38,436 nt of DNA from the NCBI GenBank assembly GCA_017859785.1, contig JAFMMJ010000014.1, positions 1 to 38,436 of the forward strand. Reading direction: 5' to 3'. Both the position numbers and the translations under genes were made by a program. This DNA is from Ilumatobacteraceae bacterium (GTDB taxonomy: Bacteria; Actinomycetota; Acidimicrobiia; Acidimicrobiales; Ilumatobacteraceae). Within the stretch, counting starts at the first letter, position 1; the number at the start of each line of letters is the position of its first letter. A model generated the notes under the pieces. That model saw only the letters and a program-made list of their open reading frames with translations. It had not been told where the DNA came from and searched no databases. This document shows positions 18,035 through 25,248 of this stretch, in pieces.

Positions 18035-18691
18035 GTGATCCCGGGGGCCCGCCTCATCATCCTCGGCCGTCAGGGCGCCGGGAAGGGGACGCAGTGCGTC
18101 CGCCTCGCCCGGCACTATGTCGTGCCGCACATCTCGACCGGTGACGTGTTGCGCGCCGCGGTCCGGGAGGGGACCGAGCTCGGTCAGGAGGTGCGCGAGA
18201 TTCTCGAGTCCGGAGGGCTCGTTGGCGACTCGACCATGATCGGCGTCGTGCGCGAGCGTCTCGCCAAGCCCGACGCTGGCACTCGTGGCTACATCCTCGA
18301 TGGATTCCCTCGCACCGTCGCCCAAGCCGAAGCCCTCGCCGAGATCACCGCTCAGCGTCCGATCCATGTGGTGATCGATCTCGACGTTCCCCGCGAGATC
18401 GTTCTCGAGCGCATCTCCTCGCGACGCGTCTGCCGTGACTGCGGCACCAACTACACGTCGACGGGTGCCGACGCGACCACGTGGATCTGCGATGTCTGCG
18501 GCGGCGACGTGACCCAACGCGACGACGACACCCCCGAGGCCGTCAACCGCAGGCTCGACCTTTACGAGACCCAGACTTCACCCTTGATCGAGCACTACGG
18601 CAACCTCGGACAGCTCGTGGTGGTCAATGGCGTCGGACATCCCGACAACGTGTTCAAGCGCCTCACCGACGTGGTGGAGTCGCGAAGATGA
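18035..18691 (+). CDS. adk: Adenylate kinase, zinc-lid type
   Basis: 218 residues from GTG. It converts ATP + AMP to 2 ADP. The P-loop reads GRQGAGKGTQ (11-20), where most family members have a proline two residues after the first glycine. AMP-site motifs HISTGDVLR (32-40) and GYILDGFPRT (85-94) follow. The LID has four cysteines, C133, C136, C152 and C155, forming a zinc knuckle. It is a long-form enzyme. The next gene in many bacteria, map (methionine aminopeptidase), is absent. infA follows behind its own promoter. Confidence 0.96.
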   Translation: MIPGARLIILGRQGAGKGTQCVRLARHYVVPHISTGDVLRAAVREGTELGQEVREILESGGLVGDSTMIGVVRERLAKPDAGTRGYILDGFPRTVAQAEALAEITAQRPIHVVIDLDVPREIVLERISSRRVCRDCGTNYTSTGADATTWICDVCGGDVTQRDDDTPEAVNRRLDLYETQTSPLIEHYGNLGQLVVVNGVGHPDNVFKRLTDVVESRR

Positions 18692-18739
18692 CGGCGATTT
18701 CCCCTAGCACATACGGGCATGAGGGGCAGGCACCGCCCA

Positions 18740-18768
18740 TTGGCGTTGTCCGATACCGCCGATAGCAT
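18740..18768 (+). promoter_or_regulatory. Promoter of the infA-rpmJ-rpsM-rpsK-rpsD operon
   Basis: TTGGCG (18740-18745) and TAGCAT (18763-18768) are separated by 17 bp, in the 175-nt gap between adk and infA. The GATAGCAT core is identical to that of the rplC promoter. The expected start site is near 18775, giving an untranslated leader of about 90 nt. Confidence 0.65.
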
Positions 18769-18866
18769 CGCCCGTCGGTCCGTGGGCACGCGCCCCCGGA
18801 GCCGTAATCACCCGGCCATCCGAAAACACGTCCGCCCGGGCCCAGCCCGATAACGAGGAGAGTCCA

Positions 18867-19091
18867 CTGGCAACACCGAAGGAAGACGCGATCGTTCTCG
18901 AGGGAACGATCGTCGAATCACTCCCGAACGCGATGTTCCGCGTCGAACTGGAGAACGGCCACAAGGTTCTGGCCCACATCTCCGGCAAGATGCGGATGCA
19001 CTACATCCGCATCCTTCCGGGAGACAAGGTGCAGGTGGAACTCACCCCCTACGACCTCACCCGGGGTCGCATCACCTACCGCTACAAGTGA
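18867..19091 (+). CDS. infA: Translation initiation factor IF-1, apparent CTG start
   Basis: 74 residues, an S1-like OB-fold protein that binds the 30S A site. From the second residue it reads [20 protein letters not shown], then [20 protein letters not shown] and the terminal [13 protein letters not shown], which matches IF-1 end to end. The codon aligned with the family methionine is CTG (18867-18869), with GAGGAGAG 5-12 nt upstream. No in-frame ATG, GTG or TTG occurs between 18783 and this point. CTG is therefore the likely start, although a sequence error could also explain it. Confidence 0.95.
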   Translation: MATPKEDAIVLEGTIVESLPNAMFRVELENGHKVLAHISGKMRMHYIRILPGDKVQVELTPYDLTRGRITYRYK

Positions 19092-19101
19092 GGCAGCAGC
19101 C

Positions 19102-19215
19102 GTGAAGGTCCGACCGAGCGTCAAGAAGATGTGTGAGAAGTGCAGGGTGATCCGTCGTCACGGGCGGATCCGAGTGATCTGTGACAACCCCCGACACAAG
19201 CAGCGTCAGGGCTGA
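19102..19215 (+). CDS. rpmJ: 50S ribosomal protein L36, zinc form
   Basis: 37 residues from GTG 19102. The sequence begins [20 protein letters not shown] and ends with [10 protein letters not shown]. Cys11, Cys14, Cys27 and His32 form the zinc site, so this is the zinc-dependent form. It lies 10 nt after infA and 23 nt before rpsM, as in most bacteria. Confidence 0.97.
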   Translation: MKVRPSVKKMCEKCRVIRRHGRIRVICDNPRHKQRQG

Positions 19216-19238
19216 GGAAGAGCCGAGGAAGACAAGAC

Positions 19239-19619
19239 ATGGCACGTATCGCCGGTATCGACATCCCCCGCGACAAGCGGCTCGAGGTGTCCCTCACGTA
19301 CATCTTCGGCATCGGTCGCACAACTGCCCGCACCATGTGCGCGGCTGTCGACCTCGACCCGAACGTCAAGGTCTCCGACCTGACCGAGGAAGAGGTCAAC
19401 CGCATCCGCTCCTACGTCGACGCCAACCTCACCATCGAAGGTGACCTCCGTCGCGATGTCCAGAACGACATCAAGCGCAAGATCGAGATCGGGTGCCTCC
19501 AGGGCGTCCGCCACCGCAAGGGCCTCCCGGTCCGCGGCCAGCGCACCCACACCAACGCCCGCACCCGTAAGGGACCGAAGCGCACCGTCGCGAACAAGAA
19601 GAAGGCAGTGAGGAAGTAA
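19239..19619 (+). CDS. rpsM: 30S ribosomal protein S13
   Basis: 126 residues starting [20 protein letters not shown]. The helix-two-turn-helix part has [14 protein letters not shown], and the C-terminal tail has [21 protein letters not shown]13 contacts tRNA and bridges to the 50S. A GAGGAAG ribosome-binding site is present. The TAATG junction joins it to rpsK. Confidence 0.98.
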   Translation: MARIAGIDIPRDKRLEVSLTYIFGIGRTTARTMCAAVDLDPNVKVSDLTEEEVNRIRSYVDANLTIEGDLRRDVQNDIKRKIEIGCLQGVRHRKGLPVRGQRTHTNARTRKGPKRTVANKKKAVRK

Positions 19620-20017
19620 TGGCCAAGACCAAGCCCGGCGGCCGCAGGCCCCGCAAGCGCGATCGCAAGAACGTCTCCGTCGGCGTCGCGCATGTGAAGA
19701 GCTCGTTCAACAACACGATCGTCTCGATCACCGACACCGAGGGCAACGTGATCTCGTGGGCCTCCTCGGGAGCCGTCGGCTTCAAGGGTTCCCGCAAGAG
19801 CACCCCATTTGCCGCCCAGCTCGCTGCTGAGCGCGCCGCGAAGGCCGCCCAAGAGCACGGCATCCGCCGTGTCGACGTCGAGGTCAAGGGCCCGGGCTCC
19901 GGGCGCGATACCGCCGTCCGCTCCCTGCAGAACTCCGGCATCGAGGTCTCCTCGATCAAGGACGTCACCCCGATCCCCCATAACGGCTGCCGCCAGCCGA
20001 AGCGACGGAGGAACTGA
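19619..20017 (+). CDS. rpsK: 30S ribosomal protein S11
   Basis: 132 residues. Contains [40 protein letters not shown] and the C-terminal [19 protein letters not shown]11 lies on the 30S platform near the mRNA exit. The ATG shares the last base of the rpsM stop. Confidence 0.98.
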   Translation: MAKTKPGGRRPRKRDRKNVSVGVAHVKSSFNNTIVSITDTEGNVISWASSGAVGFKGSRKSTPFAAQLAAERAAKAAQEHGIRRVDVEVKGPGSGRDTAVRSLQNSGIEVSSIKDVTPIPHNGCRQPKRRRN

Positions 20018-20018
20018 G

Positions 20019-20636
20019 ATGGCCCGTTACACCGGCCCCAAGGTCCGCGTCTCACGCCGTCTCGGTGTGAACGTGTTCGAGAACGAGAAGGGACGTCGCG
20101 CCATGGAGCGTCGTCCGTTCCCTCCGGGCGCGCATGGCCGCACTCGTCGCCGCAACGCCGGCTCGGAGTACCTCGCCCAGCTGCAGGAGAAGCAGAAGGC
20201 CAAGTACATCTACGGCGTCCTCGAGAAGCAGTTCAAGAAGACCTACAACGAGGCGAACCGGATACAGGGACCAACCGGTGAGAACCTGCTCATCCTTCTC
20301 GAGACCCGCCTCGACAACGTCACCTTCCGCGCCGGCTGGGCCTCCACCCGGCCCCAGGCCCGACAGTTCGTCAACCACGGCCTCATCCACGTCAACGGCC
20401 GCCGCGTCGACATCCCGAGCTACCGCGTCCGCAAGGGCGACGTGGTGACGCTCTCCCCGAAGGCCGCGCAGATGATCGTCATCCAGCACAACATCGACGT
20501 GCTCGATCGCAGCCTCGTCGGCTGGCTCGAGACCGGCGACGGCGGCAAGCAGGTCACGGTTCGCGACCTGCCGCAGCGCGATCACATCGACGTACCGGTT
20601 CGCGAGTCGCTCATCGTCGAGCTGTACTCGAAGTGA
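20019..20636 (+). CDS. rpsD: 30S ribosomal protein S4, cysteine-free form
   Basis: 205 residues from ATG 20019. It begins MARYTGPKVRVSRRLGVNVF and contains an S4 RNA-binding domain (RLDNVTFRAGWASTRPQARQ, then HVNGRRVDIPSYRV). The N-terminal region that holds four zinc cysteines in some bacteria has none here, so it is the zinc-independent form. S4 nucleates 30S assembly. Longer in-frame upstream sequence lies within rpsK. Confidence 0.98.
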   Translation: MARYTGPKVRVSRRLGVNVFENEKGRRAMERRPFPPGAHGRTRRRNAGSEYLAQLQEKQKAKYIYGVLEKQFKKTYNEANRIQGPTGENLLILLETRLDNVTFRAGWASTRPQARQFVNHGLIHVNGRRVDIPSYRVRKGDVVTLSPKAAQMIVIQHNIDVLDRSLVGWLETGDGGKQVTVRDLPQRDHIDVPVRESLIVELYSK

Positions 20637-20713
20637 CCCCGAAGCCCTGACCTACTAACGACCCTCGCCCAAGAATCCCGGCACCGCCGGCAACCGAAAG
20701 GACACGGCAGCCC

Positions 20714-21646
20714 ATGCTCGTCATGCAGCGCCCCTCAGTCGAAGCCCTCGGCAGCGACGATCCGCACCGTCAGCAGTTCGCCATCGGCCCGCTCGAGCCG
20801 GGCTTCGGTCACACCATCGGCAACTCGCTCCGCCGCACCTTGCTCTCCTCGGTGCCCGGAGCCGCCGTCACGATGGTCCGGTTCGATGAGTCCCTCCACG
20901 AGTTCGACACCATCGCGGGTGTCACCGAGGACGTCACCGACATCATCTTGAACCTGAAGGACATCGTCCTGACCAGCGAGTCCGATGATCCAGTCACCCT
21001 TCGCCTCGACGCCAAGGGCGCGGGCGCCGTGACGGCCGGCGATATCGAGTGCCCGGCCGACGTGACCATCCTCAACCGCGACCTGCACATCGCGACGCTG
21101 AACTCCAAGGCCCGTCTCGCGATCGACCTCACCGTCGAGCGCGGCAAGGGCTACGCGAGCAGCCAGCGCGAGATCGACAACCGGGTGATCGGTGTGATCC
21201 CGGTTGACGCGATCTTCTCCCCGGTTCGCCGCGTGAGCTTCACCGTCGAGCCGACCCGCGTCGAGCAGTCCACCAACTTCGACCGTCTCATCCTCGATAT
21301 CGAGACCGACGGCTCGATCTCGCCCCGCGAGGCCCTCGCCTCGGCCGGCGCGACCCTGCAGTCCCTCGCCGAGCTCGTCGCCAGCCAGAGCGACACCCCG
21401 CTCGGCCTCGGCCTGACCGAGGTGGTCGACACCACCTCCAGCTCCCCCGATCTCGACCTGCCGATCGAGGACCTCGATCTCTCGGAGCGCCCACGCAACT
21501 GCCTGAAGCGCGCCCAGGTCAACACGATCGGCGAGTTGCTCACCAAGAACGAGGACGACCTGCTGAACATCACCAATTTCGGGCAGAAGAGCCTGGACGA
21601 GGTGATCGAGAAGCTCGACGAGCGCGGCCTGTCGCTGCGCGCCTGA
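20714..21646 (+). CDS. rpoA: RNA polymerase subunit alpha
   Basis: 310 residues. The N-terminal dimerisation domain has FAIGPLEPGFGHTIGNSLRR (the 45a helix region) and SVPGAAVTMVRFDESLHEFD. A linker near 230-250 leads to the C-terminal domain (about 250-310), with SERPRNCLKRAQVNTIGELL and NFGQKSLDEVIEKL, which binds UP elements and activators. An AAAGGA site lies about 10 nt upstream. The 77-nt gap after rpsD contains only a weak 5-bp stem at 20678-20690. Confidence 0.98.
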   Translation: MLVMQRPSVEALGSDDPHRQQFAIGPLEPGFGHTIGNSLRRTLLSSVPGAAVTMVRFDESLHEFDTIAGVTEDVTDIILNLKDIVLTSESDDPVTLRLDAKGAGAVTAGDIECPADVTILNRDLHIATLNSKARLAIDLTVERGKGYASSQREIDNRVIGVIPVDAIFSPVRRVSFTVEPTRVEQSTNFDRLILDIETDGSISPREALASAGATLQSLAELVASQSDTPLGLGLTEVVDTTSSSPDLDLPIEDLDLSERPRNCLKRAQVNTIGELLTKNEDDLLNITNFGQKSLDEVIEKLDERGLSLRA

Positions 21647-21665
21647 GAGACGGAGAACAACAGCT

Positions 21666-22034
21666 ATGCCCGCCACCCCACGCCGCGCCCGCTCCTTCGG
21701 CGGTGACGCTGCCCATCAGAGGCTCATGATGGCCAACCTCGCCGCGTCGCTCTTCGCCGCCGAGGGGATCACCACGACCGAGGCCAAGGCCAAGGCGCTT
21801 CGTCCCATCGCGGAGAAGCTCATCACCAAGGCCAAGAAGGCCCAGGAGGGCCCGATGCGTGTTCATCGCATCCGTCAGATCCAGGGCTACCTCGGTGACC
21901 GCGAGATGACCCACAAGCTCGTCAACGATGTAGCTCCCCGCTACCTCGAGCGCAACGGCGGCTATACGCGGATCCTGAAGCTCGGCACCCGCGAGGGTGA
22001 CAACGCGAGCATGGCCCGCATCGAACTCGTCTGA
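21666..22034 (+). CDS. rplQ: 50S ribosomal protein L17
   Basis: 122 residues, starting MPATPRRARSFGGDAAHQRL. The family hallmark is MMANLAASLFAAEGITTTEA, followed by KAKALRPIAEKLITKAKK. The C-terminus reads GYTRILKLGTREGDNASMAR. It lies near the tunnel exit. Follows rpoA by 19 nt as in most bacteria. Confidence 0.98.
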   Translation: MPATPRRARSFGGDAAHQRLMMANLAASLFAAEGITTTEAKAKALRPIAEKLITKAKKAQEGPMRVHRIRQIQGYLGDREMTHKLVNDVAPRYLERNGGYTRILKLGTREGDNASMARIELV

Positions 22035-22061
22035 CGCGACGGCCATCGGGCCGGTGCCGCA

Positions 22062-22880
22062 GTGACAGAAATCGACGCCGCCCAGCCGGCGACCGTCCGT
22101 GTTCGCATCACCGTCGCGTACCTCGGCTCGGCCTTCCATGGAGCGGCTGACAACCCCGGTGTCCGAACGGTCGTCGGCGATCTCCGCTCCGCCCTCACCC
22201 GGGTGACCGGGGACGACGTCGAGATCACCCTCGCTGGCCGGACCGATGCCGGCGTCCATGCCACCGGACAGGTCATCAGCCTCGATCTCCCCGTCGGTAT
22301 CGACCTCGAGAACTTGCTGCACCGACTCAACCGGATGTGCGCCCCTGACATCGCGCTGCGCGACGCCGAGGTGGTCAGCGATGATTTCGATGCTCGGTTT
22401 TCGGCCACCTGGCGTCGTTATCGCTACACGATCCACGACGCCGCAGCCGTCGATCCGCTGACCGCTGATCGGTCATGGCATGTCCCGAACGCGCTGGATA
22501 TTGACGCCATGAGCACGGCCGCCAGCGAACTCATCGGTGAGCATGACTTCTCATCGTTTTGCCGGCGCCCGGACGCCGACCCCCCGGTGAGCCTCGTGAG
22601 GCGAGTTCTCGACATCTCGATCAGTCGGCGCGCTGGCCACGGTATCGATGGGGGTGACCTCGTTGTTGAGGTCACCGGGACCGCGTTCTGCCATCAGATG
22701 GTGCGCTCGATCGTCGGCACGCTCGTTGATGTTGGACGCGGGCGACTCAGTCCGTCCGACCTCCCGGCGATCCTCGCGGCCCGAGATCGGTCGGCGGCTG
22801 GGCAGGTGGCGCCACCACACGGTCTCGTGCTGGCCGAGGTCGGCTACGACGGCGAGCGTTGGGACGCTGAGACGGGTTGA
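22062..22880 (+). CDS. truA: tRNA pseudouridine synthase A
   Basis: 272 residues from GTG 22062. It makes pseudouridine at positions 38-40 of the tRNA anticodon arm. The catalytic motif is AGRTDAGVHATGQV with Asp62. RFSATWRRYRYTI, GEHDFSSFCRR and FCHQMVRSIVGTLVDVGRGR are conserved TruA elements. It begins 27 nt after rplQ without an obvious ribosome-binding site and is likely cotranscribed with it. Confidence 0.95.
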   Translation: MTEIDAAQPATVRVRITVAYLGSAFHGAADNPGVRTVVGDLRSALTRVTGDDVEITLAGRTDAGVHATGQVISLDLPVGIDLENLLHRLNRMCAPDIALRDAEVVSDDFDARFSATWRRYRYTIHDAAAVDPLTADRSWHVPNALDIDAMSTAASELIGEHDFSSFCRRPDADPPVSLVRRVLDISISRRAGHGIDGGDLVVEVTGTAFCHQMVRSIVGTLVDVGRGRLSPSDLPAILAARDRSAAGQVAPPHGLVLAEVGYDGERWDAETG

Positions 22881-22901
22881 CCGGAGCGCCAGCGCGCCAC
22901 G

Positions 22902-22931
22902 TTGGGGAACCGGCGGAGACGCCCGTATCCT
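22902..22931 (+). promoter_or_regulatory. Promoter of rplM-rpsI
   Basis: TTGGGG (22902-22907) and TATCCT (22926-22931) are separated by 18 bp in the 116-nt gap after truA. Transcription would start near 22938, giving a leader of about 60 nt that holds a stable hairpin. Confidence 0.5.
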
Positions 22932-22940
22932 CTCCGAGTT

Positions 22941-22963
22941 GCGCGATCGGCCCCGATCCGCGC
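22941..22963 (+). promoter_or_regulatory. Leader hairpin before rplM
   Basis: GCGC-GATCG (22941-22949) pairs with CGATC-GCGC (22954-22958 and 22960-22963). This gives 9 bp with a GCCC loop and one bulged C. It starts right after the predicted transcription start. L13 operons of several bacterial groups have regulatory leaders, so this is a candidate, not a proven, feedback site. Confidence 0.4.
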
Positions 22964-22996
22964 GGTCCGCGAGAAGTGACTGGACGAGTAACGAGC

Positions 22997-23443
22997 ATGA
23001 AGACCTACACCCCGAAGGCAAGTGAGATCACCCGCGAGTGGCACGTCGTCGACGCTGAGGGCATGGTCCTCGGGCGCCTGTGCACCGAAGTGGCCCGCGT
23101 TCTGCGCGGCAAGCACAAGCCGATCTTCGCCCCCCACATCGACACCGGTGACCACGTCATCATCGTGAACGCCGACAAGGTCGTGCTCACGAGCGGCAAG
23201 GCCGACCGCGCGATGGTGTACCGCCACTCCGGTTATCCGGGCGGTCTCAAGTCCGAGACTTTCGCCCAGCTTCACGCTCGCAAGCCCGCCGAGGCCGTGC
23301 GTCGCAGTGTCAAGGGCATGCTCCCGAAGGGCCCGCTCGGCCGTCAACAGATGACCAAGCTCAAGGTCTACGCCGGCCCTGACCATCCGCACCAGTCCCA
23401 GTCGCCCAAGACGATGACCGTCCCCGGCGCCGCCGCCCGCTGA
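22997..23443 (+). CDS. rplM: 50S ribosomal protein L13
   Basis: 148 residues from ATG 22997. Contains EWHVVDAEGMVLGRLCTEVA, VLRGKHKPIFAPHIDTGDHV and RRSVKGMLPKGPLGRQQMTK, the L13 hallmarks. L13 is an early 50S assembly protein. It forms the usual pair with rpsI, which follows by 16 nt. Confidence 0.98.
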   Translation: MKTYTPKASEITREWHVVDAEGMVLGRLCTEVARVLRGKHKPIFAPHIDTGDHVIIVNADKVVLTSGKADRAMVYRHSGYPGGLKSETFAQLHARKPAEAVRRSVKGMLPKGPLGRQQMTKLKVYAGPDHPHQSQSPKTMTVPGAAAR

Positions 23444-23459
23444 ACTCGAGGAATCACCG

Positions 23460-23852
23460 ATGTCGACCCCGCTCACCCAGACCACCGGCCGCCGCAAGCA
23501 GGCCATCGCCCGCGCCCGTCTCCGTGAGGGCACCGGCGTCGTCACCATCAACGGCCGCTCCTTCGAGACCTACTTCCCGACCGCCGCTCAGCGCATGGTG
23601 GTCGCCGAGCCCCTCCGTGTGACCGACTCCCTCGAGCGCTTCGACATCGACGCCTCGATCACCGGCGGTGGCGTCACCGGCCAGGCCGGTGCGCTTCGCA
23701 TGGCCATCGCGCGTTCCCTCGTCGACCTCGATCCGGAGACGCGCCCGGCGCTCAAGCGGGCCGGCCTCCTCACCCGCGACTCGCGGAAGAAGGAGAGCAA
23801 GAAGTACGGCCTGAAGAAGGCCCGCAAGGCTCCGCAGTACACCAAGCGCTGA
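23460..23852 (+). CDS. rpsI: 30S ribosomal protein S9
   Basis: 130 residues. TTGRRKQAIARARLREGTG is the S9 N-terminal motif, GGVTGQAGALRMAIARSLVD the central part, and the C-terminal KKARKAPQYTKR tail reaches the P-site tRNA. The glmM GTG comes 7 nt after the stop, so the two are probably cotranscribed. Confidence 0.98.
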   Translation: MSTPLTQTTGRRKQAIARARLREGTGVVTINGRSFETYFPTAAQRMVVAEPLRVTDSLERFDIDASITGGGVTGQAGALRMAIARSLVDLDPETRPALKRAGLLTRDSRKKESKKYGLKKARKAPQYTKR

Positions 23853-23859
23853 GTCTCCC

Positions 23860-25185
23860 GTGCGGTTCGGCACCGATGGCCTGAGAGGCCGATACGGGTC
23901 GGAACTGACCGAGGACGTCGCCACTCGACTCGGAGTGGCCGTCGCAGAAGTGTTGGCGGTCGACTCATTCGTCGTAGGCGGCGACAGCCGGGAATCCACG
24001 CCGTCGCTTGAGCGCGCCCTCGTAGCCGGTCTCAGCAGTCGCGGTGCTCAGGTCGAGCGACTCGGACTCGCCCCGACCCCGCTCGTCGCTCATCGAGCCG
24101 CTCGAACCGGCGGAGCGGCCCTCGTGGTGTCGGCCTCGCATAACCCGTTCCACGACAACGGCATCAAGGTCTTCGGTCCCGGTGGGGCGAAACTCGACCC
24201 GTCGAGCGAGACGGCGATCGAGTCGCTTCTCGATCGAGCCGCATCGATCACGCCCGTTCCGGACCCTCCGGAGGGCCCGGAGGCGTCCGTGGTGCGCGAC
24301 TACGTCGATCATCTCCGTTCGATCATCGGTGGTCGCTCCCTCGCCGGACCGCGCGTCGTCGTCGACGCGGCCAACGGCGCTGCCTCTCGACTCGCGGGCG
24401 ACGCTCTATCGGCCCTCGGAGCCGACGTGGAGGTCATCGAGAACCGCCCCGACGGTCGCAACATCAACGCCGGTTGCGGGGCGACGCATCCAGGGTCGCT
24501 CGCTGAGCAGGTGCTGGCGCGAGAAGCCGATCTCGGCTTCGCCCTCGACGGGGACGCCGACCGCGTGATCGCCGTCGACGGAGCGGGCCGGGTGCTCGAT
24601 GGGGATCACATCATGGCGATGCTCGCGATCGACCTGCGCGCGAGAGGCGCGCTCTCTGGGGACACCCTCGTTGTGACCGTCATGTCGAACCTCGGCCTTC
24701 GTCAGGCGATGGAGGCCAGCGGGATCTCCATCGTCGAGACGCCGGTGGGCGACCGCCATGTCGCTGAGGCGCTGCGGGCCGGCGACTATTCGCTTGGCGG
24801 TGAGCAGTCGGGGCACATCATCCTGGCCGACCACGCTCCGTCGGGCGACGGTCTCGCCACCGCCTCCGCTGTCCTTGATCTTGTCGCTCGCTCCGGCCGC
24901 TCACTCGCCGAACTCGGCAGTGAGGCGATGACCGCTCTTCCTCAGACGCTCGTCAATGTCGAGGTTGACCCCGCCGGCCCACCGGCGGCCGCGCTCGTGG
25001 CTGAGACCGCCGAGTCGATCTCCGAGGTCGAGCGGCAACTCGCTGGCACCGGTCGAGTGCTCGTTCGCCCGAGCGGCACCGAACCTTTGGTTCGGGTGAT
25101 GGTGGAGGCTCCAACCGCCGAGCTCGCGGAGAGCGCCGCCCGCGCCATCGCTGAGGCGATCCGTAATCGCTCAATGGCCCGCTGA
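23860..25185 (+). CDS. glmM: Phosphoglucosamine mutase
   Basis: 441 residues from GTG, starting MRFGTDGLRGRYGSELTEDV. It converts glucosamine-6-phosphate to glucosamine-1-phosphate on the way to UDP-GlcNAc. The phosphoserine is Ser93 in SASHNPFHDNGIKVF. The metal loop is DGDADR (230-235), the sugar-binding loop GGEQSGHIIL, and the phosphate-binding loop RPSGTEPLVRVM near the C-terminus. Together with the following glmS-like gene it covers two consecutive steps of amino-sugar synthesis. Confidence 0.97.
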   Translation: MRFGTDGLRGRYGSELTEDVATRLGVAVAEVLAVDSFVVGGDSRESTPSLERALVAGLSSRGAQVERLGLAPTPLVAHRAARTGGAALVVSASHNPFHDNGIKVFGPGGAKLDPSSETAIESLLDRAASITPVPDPPEGPEASVVRDYVDHLRSIIGGRSLAGPRVVVDAANGAASRLAGDALSALGADVEVIENRPDGRNINAGCGATHPGSLAEQVLAREADLGFALDGDADRVIAVDGAGRVLDGDHIMAMLAIDLRARGALSGDTLVVTVMSNLGLRQAMEASGISIVETPVGDRHVAEALRAGDYSLGGEQSGHIILADHAPSGDGLATASAVLDLVARSGRSLAELGSEAMTALPQTLVNVEVDPAGPPAAALVAETAESISEVERQLAGTGRVLVRPSGTEPLVRVMVEAPTAELAESAARAIAEAIRNRSMAR

Positions 25186-25235
25186 CGGTTGGGAGCTGCC
25201 GGGTCGACCTGACGGCCGCCCTGAACGCCGCTCGG

Positions 25236-25241
25236 TAGGCT
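25236..25241 (+). promoter_or_regulatory. Leaderless-type -10 box of the glmS-like gene
   Basis: TAGGCT lies 7 nt before the ATG at 25249 and only 1 nt before the in-frame ATG at 25243. A transcript starting 6-8 nt after the box would begin at the second ATG, which is also the codon that places the catalytic cysteine second in the protein. Confidence 0.55.
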
Positions 25242-25248
25242 GATGTCC

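Noticed and set aside
23965-24834. Several minus-strand open frames inside glmM
   Set aside because: They are antisense to conserved catalytic motifs (SASHNP, DGDADR) and have no domains.
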